From assembly GCA_964057225.1 (NCBI GenBank), contig CAXKVF010000075.1:310001-374000 (forward strand): a stretch of 64,000 nucleotides of DNA. Direction: 5' to 3'. The translations under genes were made by a program, and so were the position numbers. Below are positions 22,171-35,722 of the stretch, piece after piece; the first letter of the stretch is position 1; the number at the start of each line of letters is the position of its first letter. This DNA comes from Auanema rhodensis. Its lineage: Eukaryota; Nematoda; Chromadorea; Rhabditida; Rhabditidae. The notes beneath the pieces are model-generated. The model did no database searches, was not told where the DNA came from, and saw only the letters and a list, made by a program, of their open reading frames with translations.

Positions 22171-25100
22171 CACGTAAATTTCAAAGTCATGGTTACCATG
22201 AACCAATATCAATAAAAATTTGTTTTTAGACTAATATGGACATGGGGAATCTAATTTTGAAAACCGCATCTCTTCATCTTTCACGTGAAGCGAGTTACAT
22301 ACCAAGTGCACATCACGTGTACATTTAATTAGCATAAATTAAAGTTCACGTAAATTTCAAAGTCATGGTTACCATGCACCAATATCAATAAAAATTTGTT
22401 TTTAGACTAATATGGACATGGGGAATCTAATTTTGAAAACCGCATCTCTTTATCTTTCACGTGAAGCGAATTACATACCAAGTGCACATCACGTGTACAT
22501 TTAATTAGCATAAATTAAAGTTCACGTAAATTTCAAAGTCATGGTTACCATGAACTAATATCAATAAAAATTTGTTTTTAGACTAATATGGACATGGGGA
22601 ATCTAATTTTGAAAACCGCATCTCTTTATCTTTCACGTGAAGCGAGTTACATACCAAGTGCACATCACGTGTACATTTAATTAGCATAAAGTAAAGTTCA
22701 CGTAAATTTCAAAGTCATGGTTACCATGAACCAATATCAATAAAAATTTGTTTTTAGACTAATATGGACATGGGGAATCTAATTTTGAAAACCGCATCTC
22801 TTTATCTTTCACGTGAAGCGAGCTACATACCAAGTGCACATCACGTGTACATTTAATTAGCATAAATTAAAGTTCACGTAAATTTCAAAGTCATGGTTAC
22901 CATGAACCAATATCAATAAAAATTTGTTTTTAGACTAATATGGACATGGGGAATCTAATTTTGAAAACCGCATCTCTTTATCTTTCACGTGAAGCGAGTT
23001 GCATACCAAGTGCACATCACGTGTACATTTAATTAGCATAAATTAAAGTTCACGTAAATTTCAAAGTCATGGTTACCATGAACCAATATCAATAAAAATT
23101 TGTTTTTAGACTAATATGGACATGGGGAATCTAATTTTGAAAACCGCATCTCTTTATCTTTCACGTGAAGCGAGTTACATACCAAGTGCACATCACGTGT
23201 ACATTTAATTAGCATAAATTAAAGTTCACGTAAATTTCAAAGTCATGGTTACCATGAACTAATATCAATAAAAATTTGTTTTTAGACTAATATGGACATG
23301 GGGAATCTAATTTTGAAAACCGCATCTCTTTATCTTTCACGTGAAGCGAGTTACATACCAAGTGCACATCACGTGTACATTTAATTAGCATAAATTAAAG
23401 TTCACGTAAATTTCAAAGTCATGGTTACCATGAACCAATATCAATAAAAATTTGTTTTTAGACTAATATGGACATGGGGAATCTAATTTTGAAAACCGCA
23501 TCTCTTTATCTTTCACGTGAAGCGAGTTACATACCAAGTGCACATCACGTGTACATTTAATTAGCATAAATTAAAGTTCACGTAAATTTCAAAGTCATGG
23601 TTACCATGCACCAATATCAATAAAAATTTGTTTTTAGACTAATATGGACATGGGGAATCTAATTTTGAAAACCGCATCTCTTTATCTTTCACGTGAAGCG
23701 AGTTACATACCAAGTGCACATCACGTGTACATTTAATTAGCATAAATTAAAGTTCACGTAAATTTCAAAGTCATGGTTACCATGCACCAATATCAATAAA
23801 AATTTGTTTTTAGACTAATATGGACATGGGGAATCTAATTTTGAAAACCGCATCTCTTTATCTTTCACGTGAAGCGAGTTACATACCAAGTGCACATCAC
23901 GTGTACATTTAATTAGCATAAATTAAAGTTCACGTAAATTTCAAAGTCATGGTTACCATGCACCAATATCAATAAAAATTTGTTTTTAGACTAATATGGA
24001 CATGGGGAATTTAATTTTGAAAACCGCATCTCTTCATCTTTCACGTGAAGCGAGTTACATACCAAGTGCACATCACGTGTACATTTAATTAGCATAAATT
24101 AAAGTTCACGTAAATTTCAAAGTCATGGTTACCATGCACCAATATCAATAAAAATTTGTTTTTAGACTAATATGGACATGGGGAATCTAATTTTGAAAAC
24201 CGCATCTCTTTATCTTTCACGTGAAGCGAATTACATACCAAGTGCACATCACGTGTACATTTAATTAGCATAAATTAAAGTTCACGTAAATTTCAAAGTC
24301 ATGGTTACCATGAACCAATATCAATAAAAATTTGTTTTTAGACTAATATGGACATGGGGAATCTAATTTTGAAAACCGCATCTCTTCATCTTTCACGTGA
24401 AGCGAGTTACATACCAAGTGCACATCACGTGTACATTTAATTAGCATAAATTAAAGTTCACGTAAATTTCAAAGTCATGGTTACCATGCACCAATATCAA
24501 TAAAAATTTGTTTTTAGACTAATATGGACATGGGGAATCTAATTTTGAAAACCGCATCTCTTTATCTTTCACGTGAAGCGAATTACATACCAAGTGCACA
24601 TCACGTGTACATTTAATTAGCATAAATTAAAGTTCACGTAAATTTCAAAGTCATGGTTACCATGAACTAATATCAATAAAAATTTGTTTTTAGACTAATA
24701 TGGACATGGGGAATCTAATTTTGAAAACCGCATCTCTTTATCTTTCACGTGAAGCGAGTTACATACCAAGTGCACATCACGTGTACATTTAATTAGCATA
24801 AAGTAAAGTTCACGTAAATTTCAAAGTCATGGTTACCATGAACCAATATCAATAAAAATTTGTTTTTAGACTAATATGGACATGGGGAATCTAATTTTGA
24901 AAACCGCATCTCTTTATCTTTCACGTGAAGCGAGCTACATACCAAGTGCACATCACGTGTACATTTAATTAGCATAAATTAAAGTTCACGTAAATTTCAA
25001 AGTCATGGTTACCATGAACCAATATCAATAAAAATTTGTTTTTAGACTAATATGGACATGGGGAATCTAATTTTGAAAACCGCATCTCTTTATCTTTCAC

Positions 25101-26218
25101 GTGAAGCGAGTTGCATACCAAGTGCACATCACGTGTACATTTAATTAGCATAAATTAAAGTTCACGTAAATTTCAAAGTCATGGTTACCATGAACCAATA
25201 TCAATAAAAATTTGTTTTTAGACTAATATGGACATGGGGAATCTAATTTTGAAAACCGCATCTCTTTATCTTTCACGTGAAGCGAGTTACATACCAAGTG
25301 CACATCACGTGTACATTTAATTAGCATAAATTAAAGTTCACGTAAATTTCAAAGTCATGGTTACCATGAACTAATATCAATAAAAATTTGTTTTTAGACT
25401 AATATGGACATGGGGAATCTAATTTTGAAAACCGCATCTCTTTATCTTTCACGTGAAGCGAGTTACATACCAAGTGCACATCACGTGTACATTTAATTAG
25501 CATAAATTAAAGTTCACGTAAATTTCAAAGTCATGGTTACCATGAACCAATATCAATAAAAATTTGTTTTTAGACTAATATGGACATGGGGAATCTAATT
25601 TTGAAAACCGCATCTCTTTATCTTTCACGTGAAGCGAGTTACATACCAAGTGCACATCACGTGTACATTTAATTAGCATAAATTAAAGTTCACGTAAATT
25701 TCAAAGTCATGGTTACCATGCACCAATATCAATAAAAATTTGTTTTTAGACTAATATGGACATGGGGAATCTAATTTTGAAAACCGCATCTCTTTATCTT
25801 TCACGTGAAGCGAGTTACATACCAAGTGCACATCACGTGTACATTTAATTAGCATAAATTAAAGTTCACGTAAATTTCAAAGTCATGGTTACCATGCACC
25901 AATATCAATAAAAATTTGTTTTTAGACTAATATGGACATGGGGAATCTAATTTTGAAAACCGCATCTCTTTATCTTTCACGTGAAGCGAGTTACATACCA
26001 AGTGCACATCACGTGTACATTTAATTAGCATAAATTAAAGTTCACGTAAATTTCAAAGTCATGGTTACCATGCACCAATATCAATAAAAATTTGTTTTTA
26101 GACTAATATGGACATGGGGAATTTAATTTTGAAAACCGCATCTCTTTATCTTTCACGTGAAGCGAGTTGCATACCAAGTGCACATCACGTGTACATTTAA
26201 TTAGCATAAATTAAAGTT
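22171..26218 (+). repeat. Tandem 12-monomer (2,112-bp) duplication in the satellite
   Basis: Private variants recur exactly 2,112 bp apart: GCGAATT (22467 and 24579), AAAGTAAAG (about 22689 and 24801), AGCTAC (22821 and 24933), GTTGCAT (about 22999 and 25111) and GAATTTAAT (24008 and about 26120). The two copies start at about 22171 and 24283. A later change separates them: CTTCATC near 24033 against GTTGCAT near 26167. Confidence 0.82.
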
Positions 26219-29200
26219 CACGTAAAATTCAAAGTCATGGTTACCATGAACCAATATCAATAAAAATTTGTTTTTAGACTAATATGGACATGGGGAATCT
26301 AATTTTGGAAACCGCATCTCTTTATCTTTCACGTGAAGCGAGTTACATACCAAGTGCACATCACGTGTACATTTAATTAGCATAAATTAAAGTTCACGTA
26401 AATTTCAAAGTCATGGTTACCATGAACCAATATCAATAAAAATTTGTTTTTAGACTAATATGGACATGGGGAATCTAATTTTGAAAACCGCATCTCTTTA
26501 TCTTTCACGTGAAGCGAGTTACATACCAAGTGCACATCACGTGTACATTTAATTAGCATAAATTAAAGTTCACGTAAATTTCAAAGTCATGGTTACCATG
26601 AACCAATATCAATAAAAATTTGTTTTTAGACTAATATGGACATGGAGAATCTAATTTTGAAAACCGCATCTCTTTATCTTTCACGTGAAGCGAGTTACAT
26701 ACCAAGTGCACATCACGTGTACATTTAATTAGCATAAATTAAAGTTCACGTAAATTTCAAAGTCATGGTTACCATGAACTAATATCAATAAAAATTTGTT
26801 TTTAGACTAATATGGACATGGGGAATCTAATTTTGAAAACCGCATCTCTTTATCTTTCACGTGAAGCGAGTTACATACCAAGTGCACATCACGTGTACAT
26901 TTAATTAGCATAAATTAAAGTTCACGTAAATTTCAAAGTCATGGTTACCATGAACCAATATCAATAAAAATTTGTTTTTAGACTAATATGGACATGGGGA
27001 ATCTAATTTTGAAAACCGCATCTCTTTATCTTTCACGTGAAGCGAGTTACATACCAAGTGCACATCACGTGTACATTTAATTAGCATAAATTAAAGTTCA
27101 CGTAAATTTCAAAGTCATGGTTACCATGAACCAATATCAATAAAAATTTGTTTTTAGACTAATATGGACATGGGGAATCTAATTTTGAAAACCGCATCTC
27201 TTTATCTTTCACGTGAAGCGAGTTACATACCAAGTGCACATCACGTGTACATTTAATTAGCATAAATTAAAGTTCACGTAAATTTCAAAGTCATGGTTAC
27301 CATGAACCAATATCAATAAAAATTTGTTTTTAGACTAATATGGACATGGGAAATCTAATTTTGAAAACCGCATCTCTTTATCTTTCACGTGAAGCGAGTT
27401 ACATACCAAGTGCACATCACGTGTACATTTAATTAGCATAAATTAAAGTTCACGTAAATTTCAAAGTCATGGTTACCATGCACCAATATCAATAAAAATT
27501 TGTTTTTAGACTGATATGGACATGGGGAATCTAATTTTGAAAACCGCATCTCTTTATCTTTCACGTGAAGCGAGTTACATACCAAGTGCACATCACGTGT
27601 ACATTTAATTAGCATAAATTAAAGTTCACGTAAATTTCAAAGTCATGGTTACCATGCACCAATATCAATAAAAATTTGTTTTTAGACTAATATGGACATG
27701 GGGAATCTAATTTTGAAAACCGCATCTCTTTATCTTTCACGTGAAGCGAGTTACATACCAAGTGCACATCACGTGTACATTTAATTAGCATAAATTAAAG
27801 TTCACGTAAATTTCAAAGTCATGGTTACCATGCACCAATATCAATAAAAATATGTTTTTAGACTAATATGGACATGGGGAATCTAATTTTGAAAACCGCA
27901 TCTCTTTATCTTTCACGTGAAGCGAGTTACATACCAAGTGCACATCACGTGTACATTTAATTAGCATAAATTAAAGTTCACGTAAATTTCAAAGTCATGG
28001 TTACCATGCACCAATATCAATAAAAATTTGTTTTTAGACTGATATGGACATGGGGAATCTAATTTTGAAAACCGCATTTCTTTATCTTTCACGTGAAGCG
28101 AGTTACATACCAAGTGCACATCACGTGTACATTTAATTAGCATAAATTAAAGTTCACGTAAATTTCAAAGTCATGGTTACCATGAACCAATATCAATAAA
28201 AATTTGTTTTTAGACTAATATGGACATGGGGAATCTAATTTTGAAAACCGCATCTCTTTATCTTTCACGTGAAGCGAGTTACATACCAAGTGCACATCAC
28301 GTGTACATTTAATTAGCATAAATTAAAGTTCACGTAAATTTCAAAGTCATGGTTACCATGAACCAATATCAATAAAAATTTGTTTTTAGACTAATATGGA
28401 CATGGGGAATCTAATTCTGAAAACCGCATCTCTTTATCTTTCACGTGAAGCGAGTTGCATACCAAGTGCACATCACGTGTACATTTAATTAGCATAAATT
28501 AAAGTTCACGTAAAATTCAAAGTCATGGTTACCATGAACCAATATCAATAAAAATTTGTTTTCAGACTAATATGGACATGGGGAATCTAATTTTGAAAAC
28601 CGCATCTCTTTATCTTTCACGTGAAGCGAGTTACATACCAAGTGCACATCACGTGTACATTTAATTAGCATAAATTAAAGTTCACGTAAATTTCAAAGTC
28701 ATGGTTACCATGAACCAATATCAATAAAAATTTGTTTTTAGACTAATATGGACATGGGGAATCTAATTTTGAAAACCGCATCTCTTTATCTTTCACGTGA
28801 AGCGAGTTACATACCAAGTGCACATCACGTGTACATTTAATTAGCATAAATTAAAGTTCACGTAAATTTCAAAGTCATGGTTACCATGAACCAATATCAA
28901 TAAAAATTTGTTTTTAGACTAATATGGACATGGGGAATCTAATTTTGAAAACCGCATCTCTTTATCTCTCACGTGAAGCGAGTTACATACCAAGTGCACA
29001 TCACGTGTACATTTAATTAGCATAAATTAAAGTTCACGTAAATTTCAAAGTCATGGTTACCATGAACCAATATCAATAAAAATTTGTTTTTAGACTAATA
29101 TGGACATGGGGAATCTAATTTTGAAAACCGCATCTCTTTATCTTTCACGTGAAGCGAGTTACATACCAAGTGCACATCACGTGTACATTTAATTAGCATA

Positions 29201-30794
29201 AATTAAAGTTCACGTAAATTTCAAAGTCATGGTTACCATGCACCAATATCAATAAAAATTTGTTTTTAGACTAATATGGACATGGGGAATCTAATTTTGA
29301 AAACCGCATCTCTTTATCTTTCACGTGAAGCGAGTTACATACCAAGTGCACATCACGTGTACATTTAATTAGCATAAGTTAAAGTTCACGTAAATTTCAA
29401 AGTCATGGTTACCATGAACCAATATCAATAAAAATTTGTTTTTAGACTAATATGGACATGGGGAATCTAATTTTGAAAACCGCATCTCTTTATCTTTCAC
29501 GTGAAGCGAGTTACATACCAAGTGCACATCACGTGTACATTTAATTAGCATAAATTAAAGTTCACGTAAATTTCAAAGTCATGGTTACCATGAACCAATA
29601 TCAATAAAAATTTGTTTTTAGACTAATATGGACATGGGGAATCTAATTTTGAAAACCGCATCTCTTTATCTTTCACGTGAAGCGAGTTACATACCAAGTG
29701 CACATCACGTGTACATTTAATTAGCATAAATTAAAGTTCACGTAAATTTCAAAGTCATGGTTACCATGAACCAATATCAATAAAAATTTGTTTTTAGACT
29801 AATATGGACATGGGGAATCTAATTTTGAAAACCGCATCTCTTTATCTTTCACGTGAAGCGAGTTACATACCAAGTGCACATCACGTGTACATTTAATTAG
29901 CATAAATTAAAGTTCACGTAAATTTCAAAGTCATGGTTACCATGCACCAATATCAATAAAAATTTGTTTTTAGACTAATATGGACATGGGGAATCTAATT
30001 TTGAAAACCGCATCTCTTTATCTTTCACGTGAAGCGAGTTACATACCAAGTGCACATCACGTGTACATTTAATTAGCATAAATTAAAGTTCACGTAAATT
30101 TCAAAGTCATGGTTACCATGAACCAATATCAATAAAAATTTGTTTTTAGACTAATATGGACATGGGGAATCTAATTTTGAAAACCGCATCTCTTTATCTT
30201 TCACGTGAAGCGAGTTACATACCAAGTGCACATCACGTGTACATTTAATTAGCATAAATTAAAGTTCACGTAAATTTCAAAGTCATGGTTACCATGAACC
30301 AATATCAATAAAAATTTGTTTTTAGACTAATATGGACATGGGGAATCTAATTTTGAAAACCGCATCTCTTTATCTTTCACGTGAAGCGAGTTACATACCA
30401 AGTGCACATCACGTGTACATTTAATTAGCATAAATTAAAGTTCACGTAAATTTCAAAGTCATGGTTACCATGAACCAATATCAATAAAAATTTGTTTTTA
30501 GACTAATATGGACATGGGGAATCTAATTTTGAAAACCGCATCTCTTTATCTTTCACGTGAAGCGAGTTACATACCAAGTGCACATCACGTGTACATTTAA
30601 TTAGCATAAATTAAAGTTCACGTAAATTTCAAAGTCATGGTTACCATGCACCAATATCAATAAAAATTTGTTTTTAGACTAATATGGACATGGGGAATCT
30701 AATTTTGAAAACCGCATCTCTTTATCTTTCACGTGAAGCGAGTTACATACCAAGTGCACATCACGTGTACATTTAATTAGCATAAATTAAAGTT

Positions 30795-33700
30795 CACGTA
30801 AATTTCAAAGTCATGGTTACCATGAACCAATATCAATAAAAATTTGTTTTTAGACTAATATGGACATGGGGAATCTAATTTTGAAAACCGCATCTCTACA
30901 TCTTTCACGTGAAGCGAGTTACATACCAAGTGCACATCACGTGTACATTTAATTAGCATAAATTAAAGTTCACGTAAATTTCAAAGTCATGGTTACCATG
31001 CACCAATATCAATAAAAATTTGTTTTTAGACTAATATGGACATGGGGAATCTAATTTTGAAAACCGCATCTCTTTATCTTTCACGTGAAGCGAATTACAT
31101 ACCAAGTGCACATCACGTGTACATTTAATTAGCATAAATTAAAGTTCACGTAAATTTCAAAGTCATGGTTACCATGAACTAATATCAATAAAAATTTGTT
31201 TTTAGACTAATATGGACATGGGGAATCTAATTTTGAAAACCGCATCTCTTTATCTTTGACGTGAAGCGAGTTACATACCAAGTGCACATCACGTGTACAT
31301 TTAATTAGCATAAAGTAAAGTTCACGTAAATTTCAAAGTCATGGTTACCATGAACCAATATCAATAAAAATTTGTTTTTAGACTAATATGGACATGGGGA
31401 ATCTAATTTTGAAAACCGCATCTCTTTATCTTTCACGTGAAGCGAGCTACATACCAAGTGCACATCACGTGTACATTTAATTAGCATAAATTAAAGTTCA
31501 CGTAAATTTCAAAGTCATGGTTACCATGCACCAATATCAATAAAAATTTGTTTTTAGACTAATATGGACATGGGGAATCTAATTTTGAAAACCGCATCTC
31601 TTTATCTTTCACGTGAAGCGAGTTGCATACCAAGTGCACATCACGTGTACATTTAATTAGCATAAATTAAAGTTCACGTAAATTTCAAAGTCATGGTTAC
31701 CATGAACCAATATCAATAAAAATTTGTTTTTAGACTAATATGGACATGGGGAATCTAATTTTGAAAACCGCATCTCTTTATCTTTCACGTGAAGCGAGTT
31801 ACATACCAAGTGCACATCACGTGTACATTTAATTAGCATAAATTAAAGTTCACGTAAATTTCAAAGTCATGGTTACCATGAACCAATATCAATAAAAATT
31901 TGTTTTTAGACTAATATGGACATGGGGAATCTAATTTTGAAAACCGCATCTCTTTATCTTTCACGTGAAGCGAGTTACATACCAAGTGCACATCACGTGT
32001 ACATTTAATTAGCATAAATTAAAGTTCACGTAAATTTCAAAGTCATGGTTACCATGAACCAATATCAATAAAAATTTGTTTTTAGACTAATATGGACATG
32101 GGGAATCTAATTTTGAAAACCGCATCTCTTTATCTTTCACGTGAAGCGAGTTACATACCAAGTGCACATCACGTGTACATTTAATTAGCATAAATTAAAG
32201 TTCACGTAAATTTCAAAGTCATGGTTACCATGCACCAATATCAATAAAAATTTGTTTTTAGACTAATATGGACATGGGGAATCTAATTTTGAAAACCGCA
32301 TCTCTTTATCTTTCACGTGAAGCGAGTTACATACCAAGTGCACATCACGTGTACATTTAATTAGCATAAATTAAAGTTCACGTAAATTTCAAAGTCATGG
32401 TTACCATGAACCAATATCAATAAAAATTTGTTTTTAGACTAATATGGACATGGGGAATCTAATTTTGAAAACCGCATCTCTTCATCTTTCACGTGAAGCG
32501 AGTTACATACCAAGTGCACATCACGTGTACATTTAATTAGCATAAATTAAAGTTCACGTAAATTTCAAAGTCATGGTTACCATGCACCAATATCAATAAA
32601 AATTTGTTTTTAGACTAATATGGACATGGGGAATCTAATTTTGAAAACCGCATCTCTTTATCTTTCACGTGAAGCGAATTACATACCAAGTGCACATCAC
32701 GTGTACATTTAATTAGCATAAATTAAAGTTCACGTAAATTTCAAAGTCATGGTTACCATGAACTAATATCAATAAAAATTTGTTTTTAGACTAATATGGA
32801 CATGGGGAATCTAATTTTGAAAACCGCATCTCTTTATCTTTCACGTGAAGCGAGTTACATACCAAGTGCACATCACGTGTACATTTAATTAGCATAAAGT
32901 AAAGTTCACGTAAATTTCAAAGTCATGGTTACCATGAACCAATATCAATAAAAATTTGTTTTTAGACTAATATGGACATGGGGAATCTAATTTTGAAAAC
33001 CGCATCTCTTTATCTTTCACGTGAAGCGAGCTACATACCAAGTGCACATCACGTGTACATTTAATTAGCATAAATTAAAGTTCACGTAAATTTCAAAGTC
33101 ATGGTTACCATGCACCAATATCAATAAAAATTTGTTTTTAGACTAATATGGACATGGGGAATCTAATTTTGAAAACCGCATCTCTTTATCTTTCACGTGA
33201 AGCGAGTTGCATACCAAGTGCACATCACGTGTACATTCAATTAGCATAAATTAAAGTTCACGTAAATTTCAAAGTCATGGTTACCATGAACCAATATCAA
33301 TAAAAATTTGTTTTTAGACTAATATGGACATGGGGAATCTAATTTTGAAAACCGCATCTCTTTATCTTTCACGTGAAGCGAGTTACATACCAAGTGCACA
33401 TCACGTGTACATTTAATTAGCATAAATTAAAGTTCACGTAAATTTCAAAGTCATGGTTACCATGAACTAATATCAATAAAAATTTGTTTTTAGACTAATA
33501 TGGACATGGGGAATCTAATTTTGAAAACCGCATCTCTTTATCTTTCACGTGAAGCGAGTTACATACCAAGTGCACATCACGTGTACATTTAATTAGCATA
33601 AATTAAAGTTCACGTAAATTTCAAAGTCATGGTTACCATGAACCAATATCAATAAAAATTTGTTTTTAGACTAATATGGACATGGGGAATCTAATTTTGA

Positions 33701-33962
33701 AAACCGCATCTCTTTATCTTTCACGTGAAGCGAGTTACATACCAAGTGCACATCACGTGTACATTTAATTAGCATAAATTAAAGTTCACGTAAATTTCAA
33801 AGTCATGGTTGCCATGAACCAATATCAATAAAAATTTGTTTTTAGACTAATATGGACATGGGGAATTTAATTTTGAAAACCGCATCTCTTTATCTTTCAC
33901 GTGAAGCGAGTTGCATACCAAGTGCACATCACGTGTACATTTAATTAGCATAAATTAAAGTT
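30795..33962 (+). repeat. Tandem 9-monomer (1,584-bp) duplication in the satellite
   Basis: The same marker suite as in the 22-26 kb block (GCGAATT, GAACTA plus AAAGTAAAG, AGCTAC, GTTGCAT) appears at about 30971-31674 and again at 32555-33258. AGCTAC lies at 31445 and 33029, 1,584 bp apart. GTTGCAT is linked to GCACC here but to GAACC in the earlier block. The suite has therefore been amplified at least four times within 11 kb with changing period. Confidence 0.78.
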
Positions 33963-35722
33963 CACGTAAAATTCAAAGTCATGGTTACCATGAACCAATA
34001 TCAATAAAAATTTGTTTTTAGACTAATATGGACATGGGAAATCTAATTTTGAAAACCGCATCTCTTTATCTTTCACGTGAAGCGAGTTACATACCAAGTG
34101 CACATCACGTGTACATTTAATTAGCATAAATTAAAGTTCACGTAAATTTCAAAGTCATGGTTACCATGAACCAATATCAATAAAAATTTGTTTTTAGACT
34201 AATATGGACATGGGGAATCTAATTTTGAAAACCGCATCTCTTTATCTTTCACGTGAAGCGAGTTACATACCAAGTGCACATCACGTGTACATTTAATTAG
34301 CATAAATTAAAGTTCACGTAAATTTCAAAGTCATGATTACCATGAACCAATATCAATAAAAATTTGTTTTTAGACTAATATGGACATGGGGAATCTAATT
34401 TTGAAAACCGCATCTCTTTATCTTTCACGTGAAGCGAGTTACATACCAAGTGCACATCACGTGTACATTTAATTAGCATAAATTAAAGTTCACGTAAATT
34501 TCAAAGTCATGGTTACCATGAACCAATATCAATAAAAATTTGTTTTTAGACTAATATGGACATGGGGAATCTAATTTTGAAAACCGCATCTCTTTATCTT
34601 TCACGTGATGCGAGTTACATACCAAGTGCACATCACGTGTACATTTAATTAGCATAAATTAAAGTTCACGTAAATTTCAAAGTCATGGTTACCATGCACC
34701 AATATCAATAAAAATTTGTTTTTAGACTAATATGGACATGGGGAATCTAATTTTGAAAACCGCATCTCTTTATCTTTCACGTGAAGCGAGTTACATACCA
34801 AGTGCACATCACGTGTACATTTAATTAGCATAAGTTAAAGTTCACGTAAATTTCAAAGTCATGGTTACCATGAACCAATATCAATAAAAATTTGTTTTTA
34901 GACTAATATGGACATGGGGAATCTAATTTTGAAAACCGCATCTCTTTATCTTTCACGTGAAGCGAGTTACATACCAAGTGCACATCACGTGTACATTTAA
35001 TTAGCATAAATTAAAGTTCACGTAAATTTCAAAGTCATGGTTACCATGAACCAATATCAATAAAAATTTGTTTTTAGACTAATATGGACATGGGGAATCT
35101 ATTTTTGAAAACCGCATCTCTTTATCTTTCACGTGAAGCGAGTTACATACCAAGTGCACATCACGTGTACATTTAATTAGCATAAATTAAAGTTCACGTA
35201 AATTTCAAAGTCATGGTTACCATGAACCAATATCAATAAAAATTTGTTTTTAGACTAATATGGACATGGGGAATCTAATTTTGAAAACCGCATCTCTTTA
35301 TCTTTCACGTGAAGCGAGTTACATACCAAGTGCACATCACGTGTACATTTAATTAGCATAAATTAAAGTTCACGTAAATTTCAAAGTCATGGTTACCATG
35401 CACCAATATCAATAAAAATTTGTTTTTAGACTAATATGGACATGGGGAATCTAATTTTGAAAACCGCATCTCTTTATCTTTCACGTGAAGCGAGTTACAT
35501 ACCAAGTGCACATCACGTGTACATTTAATTAGCATAAATTAAAGTTCACGTAAATTTCAAAGTCATGGTTACCATGCACCAATATCAATAAAAATTTGTT
35601 TTTAGACTAATATGGACATGGGGAATCTAATTTTGAAAACCGCATCTCTTTATCTTTCACGTGAAGCGAGTTACATACCAAGTGCACATCACGTGTACAT
35701 TTAATTAGCATAAATTAAAGTT

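Noticed and set aside
27433-28143. Two identical 60-codon minus-strand frames in satellite monomers
   Set aside because: They exist only because an ACTAATA to ACTGATA variant removes a stop normally present in the monomer. No sign of coding selection.
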